Below are positions 43,321 to 52,780 of a stretch of DNA of 64,000 bases, one piece after another (within the stretch, counting starts at the first letter, position 1; each line of letters opens with the position of its first letter). The stretch is from contig JBBRBN010000007.1 of assembly GCA_038205755.1 (NCBI GenBank), positions 1-64,000 on the forward strand, written 5' to 3'. The position numbers were made by a program, and so were the translations under genes. Under the pieces are notes generated by a model, which saw only the letters and a list, made by a program, of their open reading frames with translations, did not search any database and was not told the DNA's origin. The DNA is from JANNWF01 sp038205755. Its GTDB lineage: Bacteria; Pseudomonadota; Gammaproteobacteria; Xanthomonadales; Xanthomonadaceae.

Positions 43321-44244
43321 TCAGCCGCGCTCGCCCCGGAGAAACTGCTGAGGATTGACCGAGCGGTCGTTTTTCCACACTTCAAAATGCAGGTGGGTTC
43401 CGGTTGCGCGGCCGGTCGCTCCCATCTTGCCAATGACCTCGCCCGCCCGCACCCGCTGGCCTGGTTTCACCAGATTGATCTGATTGTGGGCGTAACGCGT
43501 CATGTAGCCGTTGCCATGGTCGATATCGACCATGTTGCCGTAGGAGTTGTGGCGCCCGGAAAAGGCCACCACGCCATCGGCGACGGCAAGGATGTCGGAG
43601 CCGCGTTCGCCGCTGAAGTCAACCCCTCGGTGAAATTCGCGACGACCACTGAACGGGTCGATCCGCACGCCATAGTTCGACGAAGAGTAGCCGACACGCA
43701 CTGGCAGACCGGCCGGCAGCAGGTCGGCATCCACGCCGCTATCCAGCAGCAGACTCTCCAGCACGCTGAGTTGCTGCGCCTGACGAGAAAGCCGCTTGGC
43801 CATCGTGTCGAGCGACGCCTGCAGGCTCGGCTCGGTCATCATTCCAACCTCTTCGGCCGACTCCGGTCCGCCAAGCCCCGGGCCGTCGGAAAAGTCGAAC
43901 TCGCCTGCGTCCAGGTTTGCCACTGTGGTCAGGCGCGAACCGAGCGCATTGAGCCGGGTCGCCTGCGCCTGCAGTTCGCCGAGACGCGCCGCCATCGCGT
44001 TGACGTCGCGATCCACGTCGGCGCGCGCTTCGTCGAGCTGTTGCTGCTGCGCCTGCAGCTCTTCGCGAAGTTGGGCGGCCTCGGTGAGCGCGCGATCTTC
44101 CGCGCTGCTCATCGCGCTGCCGACGGCTGCTCCAGCGCCAGCAATCAGCAGCGCGGTTGCCGCCACACCCGCCAGCAATCGCGGATCCCACAGCGACAGC
44201 TTTTTTGGCGATTTGAGGAACTTGGCTACGACTATGATGTTCAT
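43321..44244 (-). CDS. membrane-anchored M23 (LytM-type) peptidase
   Basis: A 307-residue envelope protein. A membrane anchor (about 23-45) is followed by a coiled coil (about 48-100, rich in Glu/Gln/Ala). A C-terminal M23 domain holds the zinc ligands HxxxD (EFHRGVDFSG) and HLHFEVW, plus the catalytic-site YGNMVDIDHGNGY segment. M23 enzymes cut peptidoglycan cross-bridges or act as amidase activators; here both metal motifs are intact, so activity is likely. It sits between lpxC/DUF721 and secA, as in related bacteria. It is divergent from the DUF721 gene, with starts only 27 bp apart. Confidence 0.9.
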   Translation of the reverse strand: MNIIVVAKFLKSPKKLSLWDPRLLAGVAATALLIAGAGAAVGSAMSSAEDRALTEAAQLREELQAQQQQLDEARADVDRDVNAMAARLGELQAQATRLNALGSRLTTVANLDAGEFDFSDGPGLGGPESAEEVGMMTEPSLQASLDTMAKRLSRQAQQLSVLESLLLDSGVDADLLPAGLPVRVGYSSSNYGVRIDPFSGRREFHRGVDFSGERGSDILAVADGVVAFSGRHNSYGNMVDIDHGNGYMTRYAHNQINLVKPGQRVRAGEVIGKMGATGRATGTHLHFEVWKNDRSVNPQQFLRGERG

Positions 44245-44271
44245 TCCACCCCGATGCGAATTCGTCAGCCC

Positions 44272-44712
44272 ATGCAGTCCGACCGCCCTTCACCACCCCA
44301 GTCGCCCCTTCGTGTGGCGACAGCGAGCGGACTCGGTCGATTGGTCGAGCGCGCCCGCTGGCTGGATGCGCTGGACCGGCAACTGCGTCAGTCCCTGCCC
44401 GAGTCGCTGGCCCAGCACTGTCGGCTGGCCAACGTCCGTGAGGACAGGCTTGTCTTTCTGGTCCAAACGCCGATCTGGAAAGCCCGACTGCGGCTGCATT
44501 CGGACGCTCTGCTGAGCGCCGCTGCCGCGGCCGGCCTCCAGGTTCGGAGCCTGACCTTCAAAGTGGCGACGATGCATCCCGTTCCCCCGGGAGAAGCACC
44601 GCACAAACCCCTTTCCCCTGCCGCCCGCGATGCCCTGCGTGCCGCAGCTGAAGCTACTGACGACCCGCAACTGCGGCATCGCCTGCTTTCGTTGGCCTCA
44701 CTGGCCGAATAG
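44272..44712 (+). CDS. DUF721 family protein
   Basis: A 146-residue protein with the DUF721 (DciA-like) pattern: a helical segment followed by LAQHCRLANVREDRLVFLVQTPIWKARLRL, then LLSAAAAAGLQVRSLTFKV. DciA-type DUF721 proteins act with replicative helicase DnaB in many bacteria, and this short form between lpxC and secA is widespread in gammaproteobacteria. Whether it is the DnaB-loading DciA is inference. ATG 44272 is used; ATG 44254 is in frame. It is the only plus-strand gene between dusB and the right end of the window. The 99 bp after it shows nothing firm. Confidence 0.8.
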   Translation: MQSDRPSPPQSPLRVATASGLGRLVERARWLDALDRQLRQSLPESLAQHCRLANVREDRLVFLVQTPIWKARLRLHSDALLSAAAAAGLQVRSLTFKVATMHPVPPGEAPHKPLSPAARDALRAAAEATDDPQLRHRLLSLASLAE

Positions 44713-44811
44713 CTGATCCTTCAAAACCACACGGGGATAGTCCCCCATCGCGGCACTCACCTGCCGCCCTCCTGAACGCCATATTTGTCAAATCAAGTGA
44801 CGGTTGTCTTA

Positions 44812-45726
44812 TCAGACCGACGCCTGCGCCGGATGGGCGTAGGAGATCGGGGCCTCGCTTGGGTCATCGAACGTGACCTCTTCCCACGCGTCGCGCTGCG
44901 CACGCAGGGTGCGCAGCAGCAGGTTATTGAGCTGGTGGCCGGACTTGTGCCCGTAAAACGCGCCGATCAAGCTGTGCCCGAGCAGATACAGGTCGCCGAT
45001 CGCATCGAGAATTTTGTGCTTGACGAACTCGTCCTCGTAGCGGAGGCCGTCCTCGTTGAGGACCCGGTAGTCATCCAGCACGATGGCGTTGTCCATCGAG
45101 CCGCCCAGCGCCAGGTTTCGCTCGCGGAGATATTCGATGTCCTTCATGAAGCCGAAGGTGCGGGCGCGGCTGACTTCCTTCACGAATGATGTCGTCGAGA
45201 AGTCGATTTCGGCGCTGGAGGTGGCCTTACTAAAGAGCGGGTGGTTGAAGTCGATCGAGAAGCCGACCTTGAACCCGTCAAATGGCTCGAAGCGGGCCCA
45301 TTTGTCGTCTTCGCGCACAACCACCGTCTTCTTGATGCGGATGAAGCGCTTGGCAGCGTTTTGTTCTTCGATCCCGGCCGACTGGATCAGGAACACGAAG
45401 GGCCCAGCGGAGCCATCCATGATCGGCACTTCGGCGGCAGACAGATCGACGTAGGCGTTGTCGATCCCCAGCCCCGCCATGGCTGAAAGCAGGTGCTCGA
45501 TGGTGGAAACACGGACGCCCTGCTCGACCAGCGTGGTTGACAGGCTGGTGTCACCCACCCGCTCCGCGCACGCCCGCAGCTCGACCGGCTGCTTGAGGTC
45601 GATACGTCGGAAGACGATACCGGTGTCGACCGCCGCCGGTCGCAGGGTCATATAGACCTTGCTGCCGGAGTGCAAGCCAACGCCGGTGGCGCGGATGGCG
45701 TTCTTGAGAGTTCGTTGTTTGATCAT
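44812..45726 (-). CDS. lpxC: UDP-3-O-acyl-N-acetylglucosamine deacetylase
   Basis: A 304-residue zinc deacetylase, the committed step of lipid A synthesis. The start MIKQRTLKNAIRATGVGLHSG is diagnostic. Zinc ligands are the His of STIEHLLSAM and the His and Asp of EFVKHKILDAIGDLYLLG; the catalytic Glu lies in VSTIEH. Length is typical of the family. It lies 231 bp after ftsZ on the same strand, the standard end of the dcw region, and is separated from ftsZ by a hairpin. LpxC amount is usually controlled by proteolysis; the C-terminus here (HPAQASV) ends in small hydrophobic residues as in FtsH-sensitive forms. Confidence 0.98.
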   Translation of the reverse strand: MIKQRTLKNAIRATGVGLHSGSKVYMTLRPAAVDTGIVFRRIDLKQPVELRACAERVGDTSLSTTLVEQGVRVSTIEHLLSAMAGLGIDNAYVDLSAAEVPIMDGSAGPFVFLIQSAGIEEQNAAKRFIRIKKTVVVREDDKWARFEPFDGFKVGFSIDFNHPLFSKATSSAEIDFSTTSFVKEVSRARTFGFMKDIEYLRERNLALGGSMDNAIVLDDYRVLNEDGLRYEDEFVKHKILDAIGDLYLLGHSLIGAFYGHKSGHQLNNLLLRTLRAQRDAWEEVTFDDPSEAPISYAHPAQASV

Positions 45727-45920
45727 TGATCGTGCGGCCTCCGGGACGGGAGCGCGACAAAAGCGTCCGGAGAATACCACACGATTTTTCCAACAAGGAA
45801 GGAGTTTCAATGCCCTTGACGCAACACTGTCGCACTTCTGCAACACAAAGCGGCCATCCTGTCCGACCCGCGCGCGCCGCTCCCGACACAGGACGCATGC
45901 GACACGCGCCTTCGTCCCGT

Positions 45921-45945
45921 CCGCTGCCCAACCCGCGGGCAGCGG
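45921..45945 (-). terminator. hairpin after ftsZ
   Basis: CCGCTGCCC (45921-45929) and GGGCAGCGG (45937-45945) form a perfect 9-bp stem with a seven-base loop, 12 bp beyond the ftsZ stop. There is no T-run, so it may only partly stop transcription into lpxC. Confidence 0.5.
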
Positions 45946-45957
45946 CACCGGTCGGAT

Positions 45958-47139
45958 TCAGTCAGCCTGGCGGCGCAGGAAGGCCGGAATGTCCAGGTAG
46001 TCCATCGCGCTGTCGGCCTTGGCCGTACGGGTCGTGGTCGCCGCCGTGACGGCGGGCTCGATCGGCGCCATGCTGGCGTAGTCGGGCATCCCGGTGGTGG
46101 CATTGCGAACCAGCTTCACCTGCGGCCGCAGGAGGGTCTCAGACCGCGTGGCGCCCTCGCTGCGCACCGTCTGGCGGCTGGCGACGCGGTTGAGGCCCGT
46201 TGCAACGACGGTGACGCGGACTTCGTCCTGCATGTCGTGGTCGAGCACGGTGCCCAGGACGACGGTGGCGTCCTCGGAGGCAAACTCCTCGATGGTCCGT
46301 CCCACTTCGTCGAACTCGCGCATCGTGAAATCGGGGCCGGCGGTGATATTCACCAGAATGCCGCAGGCGCCGGACATGTTGATGTCGTCGAGCAGCGGGT
46401 TGCTGATCGCTGCCTCGGCGGCGGCCATCGCGCGGTCATCACCGCGCGCCGTGCCGCTGCCCATCATCGCCATGCCCATTTCCGACATGACGGTGCGCAC
46501 GTCGGCAAAGTCGACATTGATCAGGCCGGGGCGGACGATGAGGTCGGCGATGCCCTTGACCGCACCAAGCAGAACATCGTTGGCGGTGCGGAACGCCTGC
46601 ACCATGGTCGCCTCTCGGCCAAGCACGGTAATCAGCTTTTCGTTGGGAATGGTGATCAGCGAATCGCAGTGCTGGCTGAGCTCCTCGATGCCCTTCAGTG
46701 CCACCTGCATGCGCCGACGACCCTCGAACGGGAACGGCTTGGTGACTACCGCAACGGTCAGGATGCCCATCTCCTTGGCCAGCTGGGCAACCACCGGCGC
46801 CGCGCCGGTGCCGGTGCCACCGCCCATGCCGGCGGTGATGAACACCATGTCGGCTCCTTCAAGCGCCTGGACGATGCGTTCGCGGTCCTCCAGCGCGGCC
46901 TGCCTGCCGACTTCCGGATTGGCGCCGGCGCCCAGGCCCTTGGTGACGTTGCCACCCAGCTGCAGGGTGAGCTTGGCGCCGACCCCCTTGATCGCCTGGG
47001 CGTCGGTGTTGGCGCAGATGAACTCCACGCCCTCGACGTTCGAGTTGACCATGTGGGCGACGGCGTTGCCGCCACCGCCGCCGATACCAATCACCTTGAT
47101 GACTGCGTTGGGTGCCGCTTTCTCGATCAGCTCAAACAT
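45958..47139 (-). CDS. ftsZ: cell division tubulin homologue FtsZ
   Basis: A 393-residue GTPase that polymerises into the cytokinetic ring. The tubulin signature is GMGGGTGTGAAPVVAQLA (about 103-120). The N-terminal IKVIGIGGGGGNAVAHM and synergy-loop NVDFADVRTVM are present, and the conserved C-terminal peptide is MDYLDIPAFLRRQ, which binds FtsA and ZipA. GGAGG eight bases before ATG 47139 sets the start; GTG 47145 is two codons upstream in frame. It lies 135 bp after ftsA as the last fts gene of the dcw cluster. Confidence 0.98.
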   Translation of the reverse strand: MFELIEKAAPNAVIKVIGIGGGGGNAVAHMVNSNVEGVEFICANTDAQAIKGVGAKLTLQLGGNVTKGLGAGANPEVGRQAALEDRERIVQALEGADMVFITAGMGGGTGTGAAPVVAQLAKEMGILTVAVVTKPFPFEGRRRMQVALKGIEELSQHCDSLITIPNEKLITVLGREATMVQAFRTANDVLLGAVKGIADLIVRPGLINVDFADVRTVMSEMGMAMMGSGTARGDDRAMAAAEAAISNPLLDDINMSGACGILVNITAGPDFTMREFDEVGRTIEEFASEDATVVLGTVLDHDMQDEVRVTVVATGLNRVASRQTVRSEGATRSETLLRPQVKLVRNATTGMPDYASMAPIEPAVTAATTTRTAKADSAMDYLDIPAFLRRQAD

Positions 47140-47274
47140 GTCCACATCCTCCGTTTGTTGATACCTGCAGGCCCGCCATTGGTGCGCGCCCGATTCATGT
47201 GCCTGCGTTCAGGACCCAGATGCCGCGGCCGAGAGGGCCGCAGCGTCTGCGCCACGCGCGCCTGTCCTGCACCG

Positions 47275-48510
47275 CTAGAACTCACCTCGATACCAGTTCC
47301 TAACCCGCGACCACAGGGTCCCGACCCGTCCAGGGGGGAGGCTCGGGCGCCGCGGATGCTCGACTTGGGCACCCCACAACAGCAGCCCCACGCCGGTGGC
47401 GTGAAGCGGATTGCCGACCACTTCACCCAGCCCGGTCACGTACTGCGGAATACCAACGCGCACCGGCATATGCAGCATTTCCTCGGCCAGCTCGACCACC
47501 CCTTCCATACGCGAGGCGCCGCCGGTCAGGACCAGCCCCGCTCGCACCAACTCCTCGAAGCCGGAGCGGCGCAGCTCGGCCTGGACCATCTCGAAAATCT
47601 CCTCGTAGCGGTTCTGCACCGCTTCGGCCAGCGCCTGCCGGGCCAATCGACGCGGCGGCCGATCGCCCACCGACGGCACCTGGATGGATTCCTCCGCTGT
47701 CGCGAGCTGGGCCAGCGCGCAGGCATAGCGGACCTTGATTTCCTCGGCATGCGGAGTTGGCGTGCGCAGCAGATGGGCGATGTCGTTGGTCACCTGGTCG
47801 CCAGCGATCGGCAGTGAGGCGGTGTGGCGAATGGCGCCCTGCACGTAGACCGCGATGTCGGTGGTGCCGGCACCGATGTCGACCAGCACCACGCCCAACT
47901 CCTTCTCGTCGGCCGTCAGCACCGCCGTGCTCGAGGCCAGCGCCGACAGGATCAGGTCGTCGACCTGCAGGCCGCAGCGGTTGACGCATTTGCTGATGTT
48001 GGCAGCCGCCGACTGCGCCCCGACCACCAGATGCGCGCGCACCTCAAGCCGGACGCCGGACATGCCGACTGGATGGCGGATGCCTTCCTGCGAGTTGTCG
48101 ACGATGTATTCCTGTGGAATCGCGTGCAGGATCTTCTGGTCGGACGGAATAGCCACCGCCTTGGCCGCCTCCAGCACGCGCTCCATGTCGGCGTAGGTAA
48201 CTTCGCCATCGCGGATCGGCACGATGCCCGGCGAGTTCTTGCACTGCGTGTGGCTGCCGGAGATCGACGCATAGACAGAGCGGATCTCGCATCCGGCCAT
48301 CTGCTCGGCCTCTTCCACCGCGCGCTGGATGGACGCAACGGTGGATTCAATATCGACCACCACGCCGCGCTTGAGTCCGTGCGAGGCGTGCGAGCCGATG
48401 CCGATCACTTCGATCGGCTGGCCCACGCTGTACTCGCCCACCAGCGCAACGATTTTGGAAGTGCCAACGTCGAGACCGACGATCAGCGATTTGTCGCCCT
48501 TGCGATTCAT
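47275..48510 (-). CDS. ftsA: cell division protein FtsA
   Basis: A 411-residue actin-like ATPase that tethers FtsZ to the membrane and recruits later division proteins. Phosphate-binding motifs LIVGLDVGTSKIVALVGEY (residues 9-27) and VLVDIGAGTTDIAVY (near 205), and GLVLTGGASRMEG (near 330) are visible. The C-terminal amphipathic helix VGTLWSRVRNWYRGEF is the membrane-targeting sequence. ATG 48510 opens MNRKGDKSLIVG; the longer frame upstream is not needed. It follows ftsQ by 52 bp. Confidence 0.97.
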   Translation of the reverse strand: MNRKGDKSLIVGLDVGTSKIVALVGEYSVGQPIEVIGIGSHASHGLKRGVVVDIESTVASIQRAVEEAEQMAGCEIRSVYASISGSHTQCKNSPGIVPIRDGEVTYADMERVLEAAKAVAIPSDQKILHAIPQEYIVDNSQEGIRHPVGMSGVRLEVRAHLVVGAQSAAANISKCVNRCGLQVDDLILSALASSTAVLTADEKELGVVLVDIGAGTTDIAVYVQGAIRHTASLPIAGDQVTNDIAHLLRTPTPHAEEIKVRYACALAQLATAEESIQVPSVGDRPPRRLARQALAEAVQNRYEEIFEMVQAELRRSGFEELVRAGLVLTGGASRMEGVVELAEEMLHMPVRVGIPQYVTGLGEVVGNPLHATGVGLLLWGAQVEHPRRPSLPPGRVGTLWSRVRNWYRGEF

Positions 48511-48562
48511 ACCGGTAGGGGCCCGGGTGAGGTCACCAAGCTGCTTGCTGCGGTCATCGTAG

Positions 48563-49291
48563 TCATGGGTTGTTACCAGGTGGAACGGGCGCGACGGGGG
48601 CTTGCCAGCGCAGTGCAAAGCCGTTGCTGTAGCGCAGGTCCGCGCGCTCCAGCGGCCGCCCTTCGCTGCCGAGCAGCGCCGGCAGGTAACGGGCGAGACG
48701 GGCCAGGCGCGAGCCTGCATCGGTCCGGCCGAGCAGCACTCTGGCGCCCGACGCGAGCGTCAGCGTCCAGCTGCCGCGCTGCGACAGGCGCACGCCGCGC
48801 AGGTCGATCCCGCTGCCCTGCAGCGCGTCACGCGCAAGCTGATCAAAGCTCATGACCTCATCGAGCCGGGCGTCCGGCCCGGCCAGTTCCGGCAGGCCCT
48901 GAACCCGATCCGAGCCGGGCGCTGCGAACAGCTCGCCGCGGTCCGACACCAGCTGCTGTTCGCCCCAGCGGGCGACCGCACGATGCTCCACCACGCGCAC
49001 CTCAAGCACATCTGGCCAGCGCTTGCGCACTTCGACTTCGGCTACCCAGGGCAGACCCATCAGCGCTGTGTGCACGGCTTCGATATCGAGCGCGAAGAAG
49101 CCGGGAGTCACCTGCGGTGTAATCGCGCTCTGGATCTGCTCGGAGCTCACCCGCTGGAACTCGGCGCTCAGCTGCAGCCGCTGGATCGGCCAGCGGTCGG
49201 CTGCCAGCCAGCCATTCAGCACCGCGACCAGCGGCAGGCCCACCAGAACCAGCGCAATGCTCCAGGCCAGCAGTCGCGTAACGAAGCTCAT
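48563..49291 (-). CDS. ftsQ: cell division protein FtsQ
   Basis: A 242-residue bitopic membrane protein. The N-terminal helix (LLAWSIALVLVGLPLVAVL) is followed by a POTRA domain (WPIQRLQLSAEFQRVSSEQIQSAI ... LPWVAEVEVRKRWPDVLEVRV) and the beta domain. FtsQ links early and late division proteins through FtsB and FtsL. The start codon overlaps the ddl stop (ATGA at 49288-49291), so it is translationally coupled. The cytoplasmic N-tail is very short compared with E. coli FtsQ. Confidence 0.95.
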   Translation of the reverse strand: MSFVTRLLAWSIALVLVGLPLVAVLNGWLAADRWPIQRLQLSAEFQRVSSEQIQSAITPQVTPGFFALDIEAVHTALMGLPWVAEVEVRKRWPDVLEVRVVEHRAVARWGEQQLVSDRGELFAAPGSDRVQGLPELAGPDARLDEVMSFDQLARDALQGSGIDLRGVRLSQRGSWTLTLASGARVLLGRTDAGSRLARLARYLPALLGSEGRPLERADLRYSNGFALRWQAPVAPVPPGNNP

Positions 49292-50295
49292 GCGGAGACC
49301 TCATGCGCTGCAACGGTCCCAGGCGCGTCGATGACCGCCGATCCAGGACCCTCATCGAGGGTCATCTGCAGAATCTGCAGGCACAGGTCCTCAAAGCCGA
49401 TTCCGCTCTGCTGCGCGGCCTTGGGCACCAGCGAGTGGCTGGTCATGCCGGGTGCCGTGTTGACCTCAAGCAGCCAGTTGTTGCCAGCGCAGTCCCGCAT
49501 CACGTCGACCCGGCCCCAGCCGCTGCAGCCCAGCGCGTTGAACGCCTGCAGGGCCAGCTCGCCGAGCGCCTGCTCGGCCTCATCGGTCAGGCCAGGGCAG
49601 TGGTATTGGGTATCCTCGGCCACGTACTTGGCGTGATAGTCGTAGTACTCGCCGGCGGCAACGATTCGAATGCTGGGCAGCGCGGTCTGGCCGAGCACGC
49701 CGACGGTGTACTCGCCGGCATCGGCGCCAACAGTCTCGATTAGTTGCTCCATCAGCAGCTCGCCGGGATAGCGTGCCGCCAATGCGACCGCCGCCGGCAG
49801 GTCAGCTTCGCTGAAGACCCGACTGACGCCCACGCTGGAGCCCTCGCACGACGGTTTGATGATGATTGGGAAGCCAATCTTCACGGCCGCTGCAGCCACA
49901 TTGTCGCCCGGCCCCAGCCGCAGGTAACGCGGTGTGGGCAAACCCAGCGCCAGCCACACCTGCTTGCTGCGGATCTTGTCCATCGACAGCGCAGCGCCGA
50001 GCACGCCGGACCCGGTGTAGCGGACACCGAGCGCATCAAGCAGGCCTTGGAGCACGCCGTCCTCGCCGCCGCCGTGGCTGCCGTGCAGGATGTTGAATAC
50101 GCGGTCCACGCGCTTCGCCAGCACTGCCTCGATCAGGGCTGGCACGCCATCCACAGGTACCGCGTCAACGCCGCGATCACGCAGCGCCTGGAGCACGTTG
50201 CGACCGGAGTTCAGCGACACTTCGCGCTCGCTGGAGGTGCCGCCAAGCAGCACCGCCACCCGGCCAAACCTGCGCGGGTCCATGGGCACGCTCAC
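49288..50295 (-). CDS. ddl: D-alanine--D-alanine ligase
   Basis: A 335-residue ATP-grasp ligase making the D-Ala-D-Ala dipeptide of peptidoglycan. Visible are VAVLLGGTSSEREVSLNSG near residue 13, LHGSHGGGEDGVLQG (canonical LHGxxGEDG has a GG insertion here), the ATP-site KPSCEGSSVGVSRV, the Tyr of EYYDYHAKY, and the metal-binding LLEVNTAPGMTSHSL. The start is GTG 50295, overlapping the murC stop (GTGA); ATG 50283 is in frame four codons later. In-cluster ddl is usually the DdlB type. Confidence 0.96.
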   Translation of the reverse strand: MSVPMDPRRFGRVAVLLGGTSSEREVSLNSGRNVLQALRDRGVDAVPVDGVPALIEAVLAKRVDRVFNILHGSHGGGEDGVLQGLLDALGVRYTGSGVLGAALSMDKIRSKQVWLALGLPTPRYLRLGPGDNVAAAAVKIGFPIIIKPSCEGSSVGVSRVFSEADLPAAVALAARYPGELLMEQLIETVGADAGEYTVGVLGQTALPSIRIVAAGEYYDYHAKYVAEDTQYHCPGLTDEAEQALGELALQAFNALGCSGWGRVDVMRDCAGNNWLLEVNTAPGMTSHSLVPKAAQQSGIGFEDLCLQILQMTLDEGPGSAVIDAPGTVAAHEVSA

Positions 50296-51719
50296 TGCGA
50301 CCCTCCGCTCAAGCCGTGGGTGGCCAGCTGTTGAACGGTGCGACCGATGTCACCCGCCCCCAGCATGATCAGCAGATCACCATCGGCAAGGACATCAGGG
50401 AGCACGGCGGCGATGTCGCGAGGATGGCTGACCAGCACCGGGTCGATCCGACCGCGCGAACGCACCGCACGGGCCAGCGCGCGGCCGTCAGCGCCGGGGA
50501 TAGGCGACTCACCGGCGGGGTACACCTCGGTCAGAATGAGCGCATCCACGCTGGACAGGACGCTGGCGAAATCGTCGAGAAGATCGCGTGTGCGGCTGTA
50601 GCGGTGCGGCTGAAATGCCACCACCAGGCGCCGCTCCGGCCAGCCGGCGCGAGCCGCAGCGAACACCGCGTCAAGCTCAACCGGATGATGGCCGTAGTCG
50701 TCGACCAGCAGCGCTCGGCCGCGCCCGAAATCAAGCTCTCCGAGCAGATTGAAGCGCCGCCCGATTCCCTGGAAGCCTTCGAGGGCCTTGGCAATCGCGG
50801 CCGGCTCAACGCCCAGCTGATAGCCGATGGCGGCGGCCGCCAGCGCGTTCTGCACGTTGTGCCGACCGGGCAGGTTCAGGCACACGTCAACCGCCGGCGT
50901 GTCGGGAAGCAGGAGGCGGAAATGGGTGCGTGCGCCGCGCTGGGTGACGTTTTCCGCCCGCACCTCGGCGCCGTCCGCGAAACCGTAGGTCACCACGTGA
51001 CGCGGCATCTCGGCGGCCAGCGCGGCCACCTCCGGATCGTCGATGCACAGTACCGCCAGGCCGTAGAACGGCAGGCGATGAAGAAACTCGGAGAAGGCTG
51101 CCTGGACGCGTGCAAAGTCGCCGCCGTAGTTCTCCAGATGATCGGCGTCGATGTTGGTCACCACCGCGATCAGCGGCGTCAGGCGCAAAAAACTGCCGTC
51201 GCTCTCATCGGCTTCGGCCACCAGCCAGTCGCCCTGGCCAAGCCCGGCGTTGCGGCCCGCCGCGATCAGCTGGCCACCGATCACAAAGGTCGGGTCCAGA
51301 CCGCCTTCGCTCAGCACGCTGGCCACCAGGCTGGTCGTGGTGGTCTTGCCGTGCGTGCCGGCGACCGCGATGCCACGGCGGAAGCGCATCAGCTCGGCCA
51401 GCATCTCGGCCCGTGGCACCACTGGGATGCGCCGCTCGTGTGCCGCCCGCAGCTCCGGATTGCTGCGCGCGATGGCGCTCGACACCACCACCACATCGGC
51501 CCCCTCGACATGGGCAGCGGCGTGGCCGATATGGATTCGGGCGCCGGCCGCCTGCAGCCGCGCAGTCGCTGCCGAGGCGCCGATGTCGGAGCCGGAAATG
51601 CTGTAGCCAAGCGTGCACAGCACCTCGGCGATACCGCTCATGCCGACGCCACCGATACCAATGAAATGGACCCGACGAAACGCCGCTGCAATGTCACCCT
51701 CATGCATCAGGCGCTTCAT
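50292..51719 (-). CDS. murC: UDP-N-acetylmuramate--L-alanine ligase
   Basis: A 475-residue Mur ligase adding L-Ala to UDP-MurNAc. The N-terminal UDP-binding motif is VHFIGIGGVGMSGIAEVL, the ATP P-loop is AVAGTHGKTTTTSLVAS (near residue 118), and the later motifs are NIDADHLENYGGDF and LLVDDYGHHPVEL. Length is normal. ATG 51719 overlaps the murG stop (ATGA). A long frame upstream of it lies inside murG and is not used. Confidence 0.97.
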   Translation of the reverse strand: MKRLMHEGDIAAAFRRVHFIGIGGVGMSGIAEVLCTLGYSISGSDIGASAATARLQAAGARIHIGHAAAHVEGADVVVVSSAIARSNPELRAAHERRIPVVPRAEMLAELMRFRRGIAVAGTHGKTTTTSLVASVLSEGGLDPTFVIGGQLIAAGRNAGLGQGDWLVAEADESDGSFLRLTPLIAVVTNIDADHLENYGGDFARVQAAFSEFLHRLPFYGLAVLCIDDPEVAALAAEMPRHVVTYGFADGAEVRAENVTQRGARTHFRLLLPDTPAVDVCLNLPGRHNVQNALAAAAIGYQLGVEPAAIAKALEGFQGIGRRFNLLGELDFGRGRALLVDDYGHHPVELDAVFAAARAGWPERRLVVAFQPHRYSRTRDLLDDFASVLSSVDALILTEVYPAGESPIPGADGRALARAVRSRGRIDPVLVSHPRDIAAVLPDVLADGDLLIMLGAGDIGRTVQQLATHGLSGGSQ

Positions 51720-52780
51720 GGCAGCCGCTCCGCCAGACAGGCGTCTGCCACCCGCTCGGCGGCGTCGACTTTGGCCAGCGCACGCGCCGCCTCGGCCATC
51801 CGCAGCAAGGCCGGTCGATCCGTGGCCAACGCCGCAACCCGCGCGCGCAGCAGCGCAGCCAGGTTGGGCCCTTCGGTCAGGCACTCCGCGGCACCGGCTG
51901 CGACCAACCAGCCGGCGTTGTGGGTCTGGTGATCGTCCACCGCATGCGGAAATGGCACCAGCAGGGCCGCCACGCCGGCTGCGGCGAGTTCGGCCACGGT
52001 AAGCGCGCCGGACCGGCAGATGACCAGATCAGCCCAGCCATAGGCCTGCTCCATCCGTTCGATGAAGGGCTCGAGGTGGACCACCACGTCGGCCTGCCGA
52101 TAGGCCGCCTCGGCGCTTTCGAGCAGACGTTCGCCACACTGGTGGCGAGTCTCGATGTTCGACAGCCCCGCCAGGGCCGCGGGCAGCGCCACGTTCAGTG
52201 CACGCGCGCCCTGGCTGCCGCCGAGCACCAGCAGCCGCAGCGGACCGTCGCGCCCGGCAAATCGCTGGGCGGGCGGCGCGAGCGCGGCAATCGCGTCTCG
52301 CACCGGGTTGCCGACCCACTGCGCGGTGGGCAGTGCATCCGGGAATCCAGCCAGCACGCGCTTGGCCAGACGCGACAGCACGCGGTTGGTCAGCCCAGGA
52401 ATGCGATTCTGTTCATGCACCAGCAGCGGGCAGCGCAGCAGCCAGGCGGCGATCCCGCCGGGTCCGGCGGCATAGCCCCCAAAGCTGATGGCAGCCCGCG
52501 GACGCAGCGCGCGAAATACGCGCAGGGCCTGCAGCACCGCGCGGAGCACCGCCAGCGGCGCTGCCAGCAGCGCCAGCGGTCCTTTGCCGCGCAGTCCTGC
52601 GACCGCGATGGTGGTCAGCTCAATGCCCGCTGCTGGCACCAGCCGCCCTTCCAGTCCGCGCTGTGATCCCAGCCAGGCCACCGGCACGCCGCGCGCGCGC
52701 AGCGCAGCCGCCACCGCCAGGCCTGGAAAGATATGGCCGCCAGTGCCGCCGGCCATGATGAGGACCGGACGGCCGGTCAC
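51716..52780 (-). CDS. murG: UDP-GlcNAc:lipid I N-acetylglucosaminyltransferase MurG
   Basis: A 354-residue GT-B glycosyltransferase converting lipid I to lipid II at the inner face of the membrane. The N-terminal glycine loop is MAGGTGGHIFPGLAVA (residues 9-24), the second is LVLGGSQGARALN, and the UDP-GlcNAc site is ADLVICRSGALTVAELAAAG. The start is GTG 52780 overlapping the ftsW stop (GTGA). Length is typical of MurG. Confidence 0.97.
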   Translation of the reverse strand: MTGRPVLIMAGGTGGHIFPGLAVAAALRARGVPVAWLGSQRGLEGRLVPAAGIELTTIAVAGLRGKGPLALLAAPLAVLRAVLQALRVFRALRPRAAISFGGYAAGPGGIAAWLLRCPLLVHEQNRIPGLTNRVLSRLAKRVLAGFPDALPTAQWVGNPVRDAIAALAPPAQRFAGRDGPLRLLVLGGSQGARALNVALPAALAGLSNIETRHQCGERLLESAEAAYRQADVVVHLEPFIERMEQAYGWADLVICRSGALTVAELAAAGVAALLVPFPHAVDDHQTHNAGWLVAAGAAECLTEGPNLAALLRARVAALATDRPALLRMAEAARALAKVDAAERVADACLAERLP